Positions 23,699 to 33,902 of a DNA stretch of 64,000 bases are shown in pieces. Each line of letters begins with the position of its first letter. The stretch's first letter is position 1. Origin of the DNA: Pectobacterium sp. PL152 (lineage in GTDB: Bacteria; Pseudomonadota; Gammaproteobacteria; Enterobacterales; Enterobacteriaceae); contig CP091064.1 of the NCBI GenBank assembly GCA_021907015.1, positions 2,232,001 to 2,296,000 on the forward strand, written 5' to 3'. A model generated the notes under the pieces. It did no database searches, was not told the origin of the DNA, and saw only the letters and a list, made by a program, of their open reading frames with translations. Position numbers and translations under genes: made by a program.

Positions 23699-25294
23699 TC
23701 ACGCAAAGCGCCAGCGGGTCAACCGCCGCTCAGATAAGGTAATCAGCCGGGAAAAGAGCGCGGCGACGGCAGCAATTAGCACCACACCCGCCATGATGCG
23801 ATCGGATTCAAGCAACTGCTGCGCGCGAATCATCATGCCGCCCAGCCCTTCTCCCGACGGCATGAAATACTCTGCGCCAATCGCGCCTGTCCACGCGTGC
23901 ATCAACGCCAGCCGCAGGCCGGAAAACAGCGGCGGCAATACGCTGGGCAGTATCAGCGTGCGGAGCGTCTGAACTGGCGTCAGACGTAGCACCTGCGCCA
24001 CTTCCAACAGCGCAGGGGGAAGCTGGGCGATCCCCTGACGGGTTGCCAGCATCACGGGAAAGAATGCCGCCACGGCGATAAACACGATTTTGGCGCTTTC
24101 CCTAAACCGAACCAGGCGGTGATCAGCGGCAGCCAGGCGAATAGCGCCACGCAGCGCAGCGCGGACAGCGCCGGATTAAACAGCCTGTCGGCAATACGCC
24201 AGCCACCGAGCACCGCACCTACCAGCACGCCGATCGCACTCCCCAGCGTAAAACCCTGTAGCGCCCGCAGCAGGCTGGCCTTGAGGTCAGCCTGCAATCC
24301 TCCCTGAGCCAGACCTGTCCACAGCGCGTCGATCACGTGACTCGGGGCAGGAAGGAAAGCCATATTCACCCACTCGTAGGTGCTACTAACCTGCCACAGC
24401 ACAACCAGTACCAGTGGTGCTAACCAGGGCGTCAGCGACAGGCTCGGCAGCGCATAGCCCAAGCTATCGCGCCCCAGCACCGGTGCAGGCCAGTGAATCC
24501 AGCGACGCTCCAGCTTCAGCAGCACACGCTCTCCGGCAAATCCCAGGATTCCAATAATCAGAATGCAGACGAACACTAAATCCAACATGAACAGCTGGCG
24601 GCTTTGTACCAGCAGATAGCCCAACCCTTCGCTGGATGCCAGCAGTTCAACCGCAATCAACGCGACCCATCCGGTAGAAAACGCCAGCCGCACGCCCGTC
24701 ATCACATAGGGCAGCATCGCAGGCAGAATCAGGTAGCGCAGGAAAGCGGCAGACGATAAACGCAGGCTACGAGCCATTTCATGCAGCTTTTGCGGCGTCT
24801 GTTGAATGCCAGCGCAGGTGTAGAGCGTCACTGGCACCGTCACCGATTTCACCAGCACGACCAGCTTCAGCGCCTCCCGATACCCAGTGACAGCATTAAG
24901 AGCGGAATCAGGCGAGCGTCGGGATCTGCGCAATGACGGTGAACAACGGCATAAACAGCGCATTCAGCCGTCGATTCAGGCCGAACAAGCTACCCAGCAC
25001 CAGACCCAGCACGATCCCCCCGCTAAAGCCAATCGCCAGCCGCAGCAGGCTAATGGGCAACTGATGAACCAGTTCTTCGGGGATAAAAGCCCGTGCGCTA
25101 TCGATGACAGCCAGTGGTGAAGGCAGGATTTGTTCAGACATCCACCCGTGACGACTGGCAAGCCACCAGCCTGCAAGCACCAGCAGCGGCACAACCAGAG
25201 ACACGACTAACGCAGAGTATCCCGCCGACAGCGCAACGGCAGTCAGCGAAGCATCAGGGGCGGAGCGTATCCGCAGCGGATATTTGGGCATCAT
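23699..25294 (-). pseudogene. Double (fused) SsuC/TauC-type ABC permease, frameshifted as read
   Basis: Restored, this is one chain of about 532 residues holding two complete permease domains. The first (from 25294, about residues 1-270) has the coupling segment IPTLALIPLLMLSLGIGEAL. The second (about residues 280-532) has CVALFAWLPLITAWFGLGKA. The single-domain family norm is about 260 residues. Three missing bases explain the breaks as read: at 24911-24912, 24875-24877 and 24088-24091, all short homopolymers. No stop or start separates the two domains in the middle frame, so the fusion itself is read directly. ExbD lies upstream and the ATPase starts 17 bases after the stop. Confidence 0.75.
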
Positions 25295-25315
25295 GATCGT
25301 CGGTATCCGGCGGCG

Positions 25316-25717
25316 TTATTTTTGCGTCAGCAGGGAAAGACGGGTAATCCCCGCCTGCTCGACATCAGCCAGCAGCGCGGCGACAGCACCGTAACTCGCA
25401 TCTTTATCTGCCTGCACCTGCACCACCAGCTCCGCATTACCCGCTTTAGCCTGTTGCAGGCGCGGCACCAGCTGTTCGCGTGCCAGATTCTCTTTATTGA
25501 TGAACACGCGCTGCTCGCCATCGATACTAATCACTACTGGATCGGCACGGTCTGCGGGTGCCACCGCCGACGTTTTCGGGAGCTGAATCGGAATGGCATT
25601 AGTCAACATCGGCGCGGTAACAATAAACACCACCAGCAGTACCAGCATGACGTCCACGAGCGGCGTGATATTCATTTCACTCATGACGTCTTCATCATTA
25701 CGCGAGGTAAACGCCAT
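25316..25717 (-). CDS. exbD: ExbD-type biopolymer transport protein
   Basis: ExbD is the peptidoglycan-facing part of the proton-driven ExbB-ExbD motor that energises TonB. The 133-residue chain has one N-terminal helix with the proton-carrying aspartate in NITPLVDVMLVLLVVFIVTA and a periplasmic domain (DPVVISIDGEQRVFINKE). It is separated from exbB by one base and from the permease by about 21 bases. It belongs to the operon tonB-exbB-exbD-permease-ATPase. A private motor within an ABC importer operon points to a dedicated outer-membrane receptor. Confidence 0.92.
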   Translation of the reverse strand: MAFTSRNDEDVMSEMNITPLVDVMLVLLVVFIVTAPMLTNAIPIQLPKTSAVAPADRADPVVISIDGEQRVFINKENLAREQLVPRLQQAKAGNAELVVQVQADKDASYGAVAALLADVEQAGITRLSLLTQK

Positions 25718-25718
25718 A

Positions 25719-26435
25719 TCAGACCACCTCTCTCAGGTTCTTCACGGAGAAGGCGGCAGACGATGGCTCCGCGCTGGCGTGAACCGTGCTGACATGAAAA
25801 TCGTGTGCCTGCATCACGCTGTAGACATCATGGGCAAAGTCATCCATGTCCGCGACGGCCAGCTTGAGGCGACGTAAAAAGTAGTTGTAGATCAGCACCG
25901 CAGGCACCGCGACGGCAATCCCGATTCCGGTCGCAATCAGCGCGTTACCAATCGGCCCCGCCACGGTATCGAGACTGGCAGAACCAGAAAGCCCGATCTC
26001 CTGTAAGGCCGCCATAATGCCCCAGACGGTGCCAAACAGACCGATAAACGGCGATGTACTGCCGATGCTGGCCAGTACAGCCAGCCCGCTTTCCAACGTA
26101 CGGCGCTCGCGCTGAATCTGCTGTTGCAGCGCGCGCTCAACCCGATCGGGCAGATGAATATTCAACGCAAGCTGCCCACTCATCTGCTCTGGCGCTTTGA
26201 CCGCGGCTAACGCCAGATTGGCGAGTGAGCCGGGCTGTTTGGCGCTGGTTTCCGACGTCTGACTCACGTCATCCTGCTGCCAGAACGCCGCGCGGAAACG
26301 CCGATCGCGCCGCTGCGCTCGCCCGTATTGGACGAATTTCAGCAGCCCCAACCCCCAGGTGACGAGGGAAAACAGCAGCAATAACAGAATCACTGCGCCT
26401 TCCGCAGAAAAGAGCTCAATGTGTCCAAGCGTCAT
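25719..26435 (-). CDS. exbB: ExbB-type (MotA/TolQ/ExbB) proton channel protein
   Basis: This 238-residue protein is the membrane stator of the TonB motor. It has an N-terminal helix (GAVILLLLLFSLVTWGLGLL) and a pair of C-terminal helices with the family core ASIGSTSPFIGLFGTVWGIM and AGPIGNALIATGIGIAVAVP. The ATG at 26435 after GAGGTAATTGGTT is preferred to the in-frame TTG two codons earlier. tonB ends 11 bases upstream and exbD starts just after. The gene is intact. Confidence 0.92.
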   Translation of the reverse strand: MTLGHIELFSAEGAVILLLLLFSLVTWGLGLLKFVQYGRAQRRDRRFRAAFWQQDDVSQTSETSAKQPGSLANLALAAVKAPEQMSGQLALNIHLPDRVERALQQQIQRERRTLESGLAVLASIGSTSPFIGLFGTVWGIMAALQEIGLSGSASLDTVAGPIGNALIATGIGIAVAVPAVLIYNYFLRRLKLAVADMDDFAHDVYSVMQAHDFHVSTVHASAEPSSAAFSVKNLREVV

Positions 26436-26446
26436 AACCAATTACC

Positions 26447-27310
26447 TCATGAGTTCAGCGAAAAATCGACGGGAACAACCACCCAACCGCTCACTGGCTG
26501 ATTGCCGCGGCGCGCCGGAACGAAAGACCAGCTCAGCACCGTGTTTCTGGCGGCATCGTCCAGTGAGGGATAGCCGCTTGATTGATGAATCCGAATGGTT
26601 TGCACCTTGCCATCGGCACGTACCTGCACATTCAGGAGTACGGTGCCTTCATAACCGCGGCTAATTGCCACGTCGGGATAAGACGGCGCCGGATTATGCA
26701 GATAGTCCGCATTCGCCAGCGGCGGCGTTAACGGCGCGTCTACGGGTGGCGCGACCGCCTGTTGTGCCACCGGAGCTGGCGTGACCGGGGCACTTGCCGA
26801 TACCGTTTCAGCCTGAGGTTTTGGCGTCGGCGCGGGCGGGGTCTTTTTCACCGCGACCTTTTTCGGCGCGGGTTCCGGCTTTTTCTCAGGCACTTTTCTC
26901 TCAGGTTCTTTTTTTTCAGGTTCCGGCGGCAATAGCGCGTTGTCATCCACTGGCTTGTCCACGACGGGCGGAGTGAATTCCGGCGGAGGGGCTACGACTT
27001 CAGGTTCAGCCGGCTGGGCTTGCAGTACCGGCTCGGCAACCGCCGCAACCAGTTCGATGCTAATAGGCTGTGGCCGGGCGGGCACCGTAACGGGCGGTGT
27101 CGACGCGCTGCTGAATAACGCCAATACTGCCGCGTGCAATAACAATGTCGCGATCGCCGCCAGCCAACGCTCCGGTCGGGACGAAACCGTCGTATTCAAC
27201 GCCGGCACGCGCGACTGCACGACGCCGTTCACCCGGCTGGCGTGCGGAGTCAGCTCCGGTGAATAAGACCGGGATCCTGACACCGCTCCCGCATAGAGTA
27301 ATTCCGTCAT
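26447..27310 (-). CDS. tonB: TonB-family energy transducer
   Basis: TonB links the ExbBD motor to outer-membrane receptors. The chain has 287 residues: a cytoplasmic lead of about 45 residues, one membrane helix (WLAAIATLLLHAAVLALFSS), a long Pro/Glu/Lys-rich periplasmic spacer and a C-terminal TonB domain (SRGYEGTVLLNVQVRADGKV, then LDDAARNTVLSWSFVPARR). The lead is longer than in Escherichia coli TonB. An AGGAG site precedes the ATG. It is the first gene of the operon and divergent from the binding-protein and receptor genes. It is probably not the cell's main TonB, given its setting. Confidence 0.9.
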   Translation of the reverse strand: MTELLYAGAVSGSRSYSPELTPHASRVNGVVQSRVPALNTTVSSRPERWLAAIATLLLHAAVLALFSSASTPPVTVPARPQPISIELVAAVAEPVLQAQPAEPEVVAPPPEFTPPVVDKPVDDNALLPPEPEKKEPERKVPEKKPEPAPKKVAVKKTPPAPTPKPQAETVSASAPVTPAPVAQQAVAPPVDAPLTPPLANADYLHNPAPSYPDVAISRGYEGTVLLNVQVRADGKVQTIRIHQSSGYPSLDDAARNTVLSWSFVPARRGNQPVSGWVVVPVDFSLNS

Positions 27311-27766
27311 GGTTAGTGCTCCTGACCGTGTTGATTGATACCCGTCATGCTTTAACTTGCAGGCGACATTGAGAGGTAACCTAAAATAGCGCTGGAATAA
27401 GCGATTCTTTCCGAGTGCTTAATAAAGTCAACGTATGTATCTGCATATCGATATTCATTTAATTATTTATTTCATCGAAAAGATAATGACGTTCCTGCTT
27501 ACCGACAAACTAAAGGCAATAAACCCAAACAGGCTAATGCATAGTTGGAATAGTTTTTTTTCGTTCGCTGCATAACGATGAAATAAGCGATGAATGCTGA
27601 TTTAGCTATTTACTAAAAATAATAATGCTTTTTTTGTATTAGTCAGTTTATTGCCAAGCCTTTAAATGTGTTTCTGCAACAAGATGACGCCGCGCTAAAC
27701 CGGCGCAATAACAACAGAGATATTCGCACACTCACATTCAAACACTTCATCACTGGCGGGCGAAAA
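27311..27766. promoter_or_regulatory. Divergent control region of the uptake locus
   Basis: This 456-bp gap separates the two outward-facing operons. It is clearly more AT-rich than its surroundings, especially 27420-27660, and holds no plausible gene. Both promoters must lie here. I see no convincing CRP, Fur or Pho site. Confidence 0.5.
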
Positions 27767-28774
27767 ATGAAAACATCAGGACGAAAATGGTTAGTGACCA
27801 GCTTATTGGCAATGGGAATAGCCTGGTCAGGCATTGCATCGGCGATTACTGAAATTCGTATTGCCGCGCCAGACATCGGCGCAGGCACAAAACCCAGCGG
27901 CGGCGGCCTGCTTGACGTCATCCACAGCCAGAAGCTGCTGGAGCGCGAGTTTGGCAAAGACGGGATCAGCGTCCGCTGGACGTTTATTAAAGGCGCAGGC
28001 CCCGTTATCAATGAAGCGTTCGGCAACCATCAGGTTGACGTGGCCTATCTGGGGGATTTAGCCAGCATTATCGGCCGTGCGCGCGGGTTGGATACGCGCG
28101 TGATCGCCGTGGCATCACGCGGCATCAATCACTATCTGGCGGTGGCGAAAGGTTCCGGTATTGAGAAAATCGCCGATCTGAAAGGTAAACGCATCGGGAT
28201 CTTTCGCGGAACAGCCGGTGAGCTTTCGTTCGTCAGCGCGCTTGATTCCCAGGGCCTAAAACCCTCTGATGTGAAGCTGATTAATCTCGACTTCGCGGCG
28301 GCCAGCGCGGCGTTAGCCGCCGGACAGATTGACGCCACCTGGGGCGGCAGCAATACGCTTTCGCTGAGAGATAAAGGGTTGGCAGACATCCCACTGTCTA
28401 GCCGTGACCTGAATGGCGCAGGCCAGCTCAGCGGCTTCCTGCTGGTGGATGAGAAATTTGCCAAAGGCAACGAGGATATTCTGCGCCGCCTGGTCAAAGT
28501 TCAACGAGAAGCGGCAAACTGGGCCAGCGATGAAAAAAATAAAGATGAATTTATTCGACTCTTAGCCACCCAATCAGGTTATCCGGAAAATATATTACGC
28601 GTCGAATGGGATACATTGCCGCCATTAACCGAGCGTCTTTCACCCGAAGTGGATAAAGCCTTTGTGGAAAAATTAAAACGCGCCGTCACATTGGCCTATG
28701 AGTCACGTCTTATTCGGCAACCTTTTGATGTCGATAAATGGCTGGATGACTCTTATCTAAAAGCAACGCAGTAA
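27767..28774 (+). CDS. SsuA/TauA-type periplasmic substrate-binding protein
   Basis: The 335-residue protein begins with a signal peptide (MKTSGRKWLVTSLLAMGIAW, cut near ASA-ITE). It is of the SsuA/NMT1 type that binds aliphatic sulfonates, taurine, nitrate or related small compounds. Typical parts are the GAGPVINEAFGNHQVDVAYLGD segment, which places the ligand-binding loops, DLKGKRIGIFRGTAGELSFV and the AALAAGQIDATWGGSNTL stretch. The ATG at 27767 has a GGCGGGCG leader; the frame is open further upstream without a good site. It presumably feeds the double permease encoded by the divergent operon. The receptor gene follows 85 bases downstream. Confidence 0.88.
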   Translation: MKTSGRKWLVTSLLAMGIAWSGIASAITEIRIAAPDIGAGTKPSGGGLLDVIHSQKLLEREFGKDGISVRWTFIKGAGPVINEAFGNHQVDVAYLGDLASIIGRARGLDTRVIAVASRGINHYLAVAKGSGIEKIADLKGKRIGIFRGTAGELSFVSALDSQGLKPSDVKLINLDFAAASAALAAGQIDATWGGSNTLSLRDKGLADIPLSSRDLNGAGQLSGFLLVDEKFAKGNEDILRRLVKVQREAANWASDEKNKDEFIRLLATQSGYPENILRVEWDTLPPLTERLSPEVDKAFVEKLKRAVTLAYESRLIRQPFDVDKWLDDSYLKATQ

Positions 28775-28859
28775 TTTACTCCCCCCCAAAATTATAACCC
28801 ACGTATTGCCGTGACATTCACGGCAATCGGCAGCCTATTGACGACATTCGGAAGAAGCT

Positions 28860-31130
28860 ATGTATTTAAAAAAACACCAGCAGTATTTAAAAGAACACCA
28901 GCGCAAAATAACATCGGGCATTTTAATGAGCTGCGTCTTAACGCTTCCTGCGATGGCGCGAGCAGCCGATCCGCAAATTACAACGGATAACGTTCCACGA
29001 ACCGAGGCAACGACCGCCGCCCCCGTTCAACTAAAACGCGTGAAAGTGAACGCCCAGCGTACGCCCGTTCAGCCGCCCACCACACTGGCATCAGTGATCG
29101 ATGGCAAAACGCTTGAAGAAGAACGGATATATCGCTTTGAAGAACTGTCGCAGCTGGTAACAGGGCTGGATGTCGATACCGTCGATGTGATGGACACTAC
29201 CGTGACCATTCGTGGGATTGGCGACGGCGGCGAGAGCGGGACGAATATCGGTATGCCGGGCAGCGTAGGGCTGTTTGTCGATGGCGTTTACTTATCCCGC
29301 CCCGGCGTCATCTCTAATGACTTGCTGGATATCGACAGCACCCGCGTATTGAAAGGCCCACAGGGCGCGGCCTACGGTTTTAATACTACCGGCGGCGCCA
29401 TTGATATCCGCACCCGCAAGCCGACCTTCACGCCTGAATATTCATTGGAGCAATCCTTCGGGCAGCGCGGCTATCTGCAATCCAAACTGATGGCGTCCGG
29501 GCCACTCAGCGACCACTGGGCGGGACGCATCAACCTGTCGCGCACGGAACGCGGTGGAAACGTCACGAATATAGAAAACGGCCATAAGCTGGGAGGCAGC
29601 ACCAATAACGGCGTGCGCGGCCAACTGCTTTATCAGCCTAATGACAGTTTTAGCCTCAGAATTACCGGCGACTACAGCGATTCCACCCAGCGTCCGGTTT
29701 CCGTGCTGGTGAGCGCAACCGACGCATTTCGTACCCGTGCGCAGCAGACCGGCCTCAAGGTCGTCGGCGGTCGCCAGGTCGCCATGGACGACGAGAATAT
29801 TATTCGTGTTGCGCAAGGCGGTGGCTCGGTAGAGGCCAATTGGAGGCTGAAAAACGGCTATAGCGTCAATTCGCTGTCGTCACTGCGCTATTTCCGCGTA
29901 TTACCCAGCACGGCGGACAACTGGAATATTCCGCTCTATCACGATAGCGGCGCTGACGTACGCGATCGCGTCTGGTCACAAAGTTTTTGGCTGGATTCGC
30001 CCAAAGGCAACACGTTCGACTATTCGCTGGGCGTCGATTACTGGGGAGAGAATCTCGACACCGAGGCAAACAGTCGCTACTACAACGACAACCGTGTGCG
30101 GACATGGGTAGGAAATGGCTATCAGGGCATTAACGTTCAGCGCTTTGGTACGCTGGATGACACCGTTTATTCCGTCTATGGCCGCGGAACCTGGCATGCC
30201 GCCGATAAACTGGATGTGATTGTCGGCCTGCGCCAGACCTATGAGAAAAAGGAGGGGACGTTTGTGCGCAAAAACCGCGCAACCTTTGACTCTGGCCCGC
30301 TCTCGCAAACCAACCGCCTGCCTTCGGGCTCCATCAGCCTGAACTGGTTTGCGGCACCGAATGTGACTCCGTACGTCACGTTGGGCTACGGGGAAAAATC
30401 CGGTGGCCTGAACGTCTCATCCGGAGCCGCACGACAGCTGGGAATCGATTCGCTGTACGTCGATCCAGAGAAAACCCGTTCAGCGGAACTGGGTGTTAAA
30501 ACCCACTGGCTACAGCGCAAAGTGGAATGGAATACCGCGCTGTTCTGGAGCGTCGTCGAAGATTTCCAGAACAATGCCTATGACGAGGAAACGGATACCA
30601 GCTACCTGATTAACGCCGGGAAATTCCGCTCGCGCGGCGGTGAAACGCAACTGACGGTGCGCCCGATTGACGGGCTGAGCATCAGCTTGGCCGGTACCGT
30701 TCTGGATGCCCGCTACCTGAACTTCCCTAACGCCCGCTGCCCGGCAGAGATCTCCGCCGTCTCGTGCGATATGTCGGGGAAACGCGTCTTCAAGTCCCCG
30801 ACGCTAAGCTACAACACGCGTGTGCGTTACCAATGGGATACGCCAAATAATCTGCAAGCCTCGGTTTCCGGTCAATGGTCATGGCGGAGCTGGGCCTACG
30901 GTACGCTCGACGATTCCGAATACAATCGCATTCCAGCGTATGGCGTCCTGAACCTGTCCAGCGGGCTGAGCGGCAAGCAAGGCGACAACCGCTGGAACGT
31001 ATCGCTATGGGTGAAAAATGCGCTGGATAAAAACTACTACCGCTCCGTCAGAGGCTCCAGCGCCACAACGGGTGTGATCGGTGAACCGCGCATGGTCGGA
31101 ATATCGGTCGGCTACGACTTCAAGGGCTAA
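28860..31130 (+). CDS. TonB-dependent outer-membrane receptor
   Basis: This is a 756-residue gated 22-strand barrel. The signal peptide is long and ends near ARA-ADP (residue 35). A TonB-box-like LKRVKVNA lies near residues 58-65. The plug follows, with TVTIRGIGDGG, SVGLFVDGVYLSRPGV and RVLKGPQGAAYGFNTTGGAI, and the barrel ends with the aromatic-rich YRSVRGSSATTGVIGEPRMV and a final FKG. The ligand is not evident; the lack of a Fur-like site or siderophore genes nearby, and the sulfonate-type importer, argue against a plain siderophore role. The next gene starts four bases after the stop. Confidence 0.92.
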   Translation: MYLKKHQQYLKEHQRKITSGILMSCVLTLPAMARAADPQITTDNVPRTEATTAAPVQLKRVKVNAQRTPVQPPTTLASVIDGKTLEEERIYRFEELSQLVTGLDVDTVDVMDTTVTIRGIGDGGESGTNIGMPGSVGLFVDGVYLSRPGVISNDLLDIDSTRVLKGPQGAAYGFNTTGGAIDIRTRKPTFTPEYSLEQSFGQRGYLQSKLMASGPLSDHWAGRINLSRTERGGNVTNIENGHKLGGSTNNGVRGQLLYQPNDSFSLRITGDYSDSTQRPVSVLVSATDAFRTRAQQTGLKVVGGRQVAMDDENIIRVAQGGGSVEANWRLKNGYSVNSLSSLRYFRVLPSTADNWNIPLYHDSGADVRDRVWSQSFWLDSPKGNTFDYSLGVDYWGENLDTEANSRYYNDNRVRTWVGNGYQGINVQRFGTLDDTVYSVYGRGTWHAADKLDVIVGLRQTYEKKEGTFVRKNRATFDSGPLSQTNRLPSGSISLNWFAAPNVTPYVTLGYGEKSGGLNVSSGAARQLGIDSLYVDPEKTRSAELGVKTHWLQRKVEWNTALFWSVVEDFQNNAYDEETDTSYLINAGKFRSRGGETQLTVRPIDGLSISLAGTVLDARYLNFPNARCPAEISAVSCDMSGKRVFKSPTLSYNTRVRYQWDTPNNLQASVSGQWSWRSWAYGTLDDSEYNRIPAYGVLNLSSGLSGKQGDNRWNVSLWVKNALDKNYYRSVRGSSATTGVIGEPRMVGISVGYDFKG

Positions 31131-31134
31131 CGTC

Positions 31135-33902
31135 ATGAACAAGATGCCTTACTCACGCCGACGTTTCCTGCGCGACAGCACGCTGCTGGCGCTGTCGGCT
31201 CCGTTCTGGACATCGGCGCACGCCACCGCGCCTCGTGACTCTGCCTACGCGGGCGAATCCGCACCGCAGGTCAACCTGCGCTGGCTGGACGGGCAGCGGC
31301 CCCGCGCGTTCACCGGCGTGACCTGGGGCGTCGCCTGGCCGCAGGGAGCGGTGCGCAACGACAGCGGCTTCCAACTGCGCGATGCGCAACAGCGCGCTTA
31401 CGATCTGCAAAGTTGGCCGCTGGCGCGCTGGCCGGACGGTTCGATTAAATGGTCGGCACATGCCCTGGGTGGCGACACGCCGCCGGAAGACGGACTAATA
31501 CTGCGACCGATTCCCGCTAAGGACGGCTCGACGGGTTCAGCAATAGTCCGCGAGCATGAGCACGGCTGGACGGTGGAGACGGGCCGCATTCGCTACGAGA
31601 TCCCACGCTCTGGCACTCGTTTGATCTCAGAAATATGGCGGGATAATCGGCTGGCGTTAACCAACGGCAGGCTGGTGTTGCGCATGCAGCGAGGCGCGGA
31701 AACGGAGAGTACGCTGACGCAGGACGCATATCAGGGCGTGATCGACACGGTCACGGTGGAGCAAAACGGGCCGCAGCGGACGGTGATTGCACTACGCGGT
31801 ACACACCACGCACCACAGCAGGGGGTAACGCGCATCCCCTTTATTATCCGGCTTTATAGCTATGTGAACACCGATTCACTGCGTGTCCTACACACGCTGA
31901 TCTATGACAACGATGATGACCTCGTCAGCCTGAAAGGACTTGGACTGGCGTTCGACGTTCCGTTACAGGGGGAGTTGCACGATCGCCACGTCCGTTTCGT
32001 CTCGGATCAGGGCGGACTCTTCCGTGAAGCGGTACGCGGCCTCAGCGGGCTACGGCGCGATCCCGGTTCGGCCGTTATCGCGGCACAGTTGGCCGGGCAA
32101 GCCACGCCGCCGATAGCGGATTTTTCACCGGAGGTCGGAAAACGGCTGGATTACATTCCCGCGTTTGGCAGCTATCGTCTGACGCAGCACCATCCCGACG
32201 GTTTCCAGATACATAAACGCACAGCTGCCGGACAGGGCTGGTTACTTTCCGCCACGGGCGAACGGGCGGCGGGCGTCGGCTATCTGGGCACGCCAACTGG
32301 CGGTGTGGCGTTCGGGATACGCCATTTCTGGCAGAGCTACCCGGCCTGTCTGGAAATCGACAATGCTCACACCGACGTCGCGACCGTCACGCTCTGGCTG
32401 TGGTCACCCTGGGCGGAACCGATGGATATGCGCTTTTATCATGACGGGCTGGGTCAGGATACCCATGACAAACAGCGCGAAGGACTGGCCATTACCTATG
32501 AAGATTACGAACCGGGCTTCGGTTCGGCAGTCGGCGTAGCGCGCACCAGCGAACTGTTTATTGATGTGCTACCTGCGACGCCAGACGCGGAAGATCTGGT
32601 GAATCGGGCGCGACGCATGCAGCAACCGCCGTTGCTGGTGGCAGACGCTCAGGATCTGCACCGCGCGCAGGCGTTTGGATCAATGTGGGCCCCCTCCTCT
32701 GCCACCACGCCAGCCCGAATTCGGCTGGAGAAACAGCTGGATACGTATTTCGACGTCTACCAGCAGGAGGTCGAGCAGCGGAAATGGTACGGCTTTTGGG
32801 ATTTCGGCGACGTGATGCACACCTATGACAGCGACCGTCACGTCTGGCGCTACGACGTAGGTGGCTACGCGTGGGATAACTCGGAGCTCAGCACCGATCT
32901 GTGGCTCTGGTATTACTTTCTGCACAGCGGGCGCGCTGAGGCGTTTCGCATGGCGGAAGCCATGACGCGCCACACGGGCGAAGTGGACGTACACCATTTG
33001 GGACGCTTCAGTCCACTGGGGTCGAGGCACAATGTCCGCCACTGGGGCGACAGCGCCAAACAGCTGCGCATTTCTACCGTCGCTAACCGCCGCTTTCTCT
33101 ACTACCTCACTGCCGATGAGCGCATCGGTGAACTGATGGACGAGCAGGTCGAGGCGCTGCGTACGCTCGGCACCGTCCTGCCCGGCCGCAAAATCGGCCA
33201 GACGCATCCCGATAACCCAAACCATATCAGTCTGGGGTTCGGCACCGACTGGGGGCCGTTGCTGCCGCGTGGCTCACCGCGTGGGAACGCCATGGCGATC
33301 CAGCAATGCGCGCACGCCTGCTCACCAGTATGCAGACCATTGCAGCCCAGCCGCACGGCTTTTTCACTGGCAGCGCCGCCATCGATCCCGACACCGGCCG
33401 CTTTCTTCCCGCGTCTGCGGATCAGGTAGAAATTTCACACCTGAGCGCGGTTTTCGGTCTGACAGAAATCTGTAGCGAGCTGGTTGAAGCGTTGCCCGAT
33501 CCCGCTTTTACACGCGCGTGGCTCGACTACTGTCGACTGTATAACGACCCCATCGCGTTAAGCGCAACCGTGGGTAAAACGGTGAAAAAGCTCAATCTGG
33601 CGCAGGGACATGCCCGACTGACTGCGTTTGCCGCACGACGGTTGAACGATCGTGCACTGGCACAGCGCGCCTGGGCAGAGTTTACCGCTGGCAGCGGCGG
33701 CATCGCCCATCCGACGCTCGAGCAGCGGCGTGTAACGCCACCTACCGTGCTCTACCCCATAAACGAGCCGGTCATCGATTCCACCATTGATAAACATTCT
33801 GGCAGCACTGCGGCCGTCAATCTGGCGACCAACGCCGTCGCCCAGTGGGGGTTAACGGCCATCGCCCTGCTGGCTTTGCTGGATGACATTCCCTCTTCTT
33901 AA
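31135..33902 (+). pseudogene. Tat-exported PcRGLX/YetA-like protein (putative polysaccharide lyase), frameshifted as read
   Basis: Restored length is about 922 residues. The N-terminus has a twin-arginine signal (SRRRFLRDSTLLALSAPFW), so it is exported folded. The body resembles the PcRGLX/YetA group (polysaccharide lyase family 26 and relatives): an N-terminal barrel with GVTWGVAWPQGAV and RWPDGSIKWSAHALGG, a central beta-sandwich with RFYHDGLGQDTHD, and a C-terminal helical toroid with WDFGDVMHTYDSDRHVW and HNVRHWGDSAKQLR. PcRGLX itself is an exo-acting rhamnogalacturonan I lyase. One base is missing in the G5 run 33251-33255; restoring it joins FGTDWG to AVAAAWLTAWERHGD. Activity is inferred from the family only. 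Confidence 0.75.

Noticed and set aside
27311-27766. Fur box or siderophore genes that would make the uptake locus an iron system
   Set aside because: No Fur-like palindrome is visible in the divergent control region and no siderophore synthesis gene is near.
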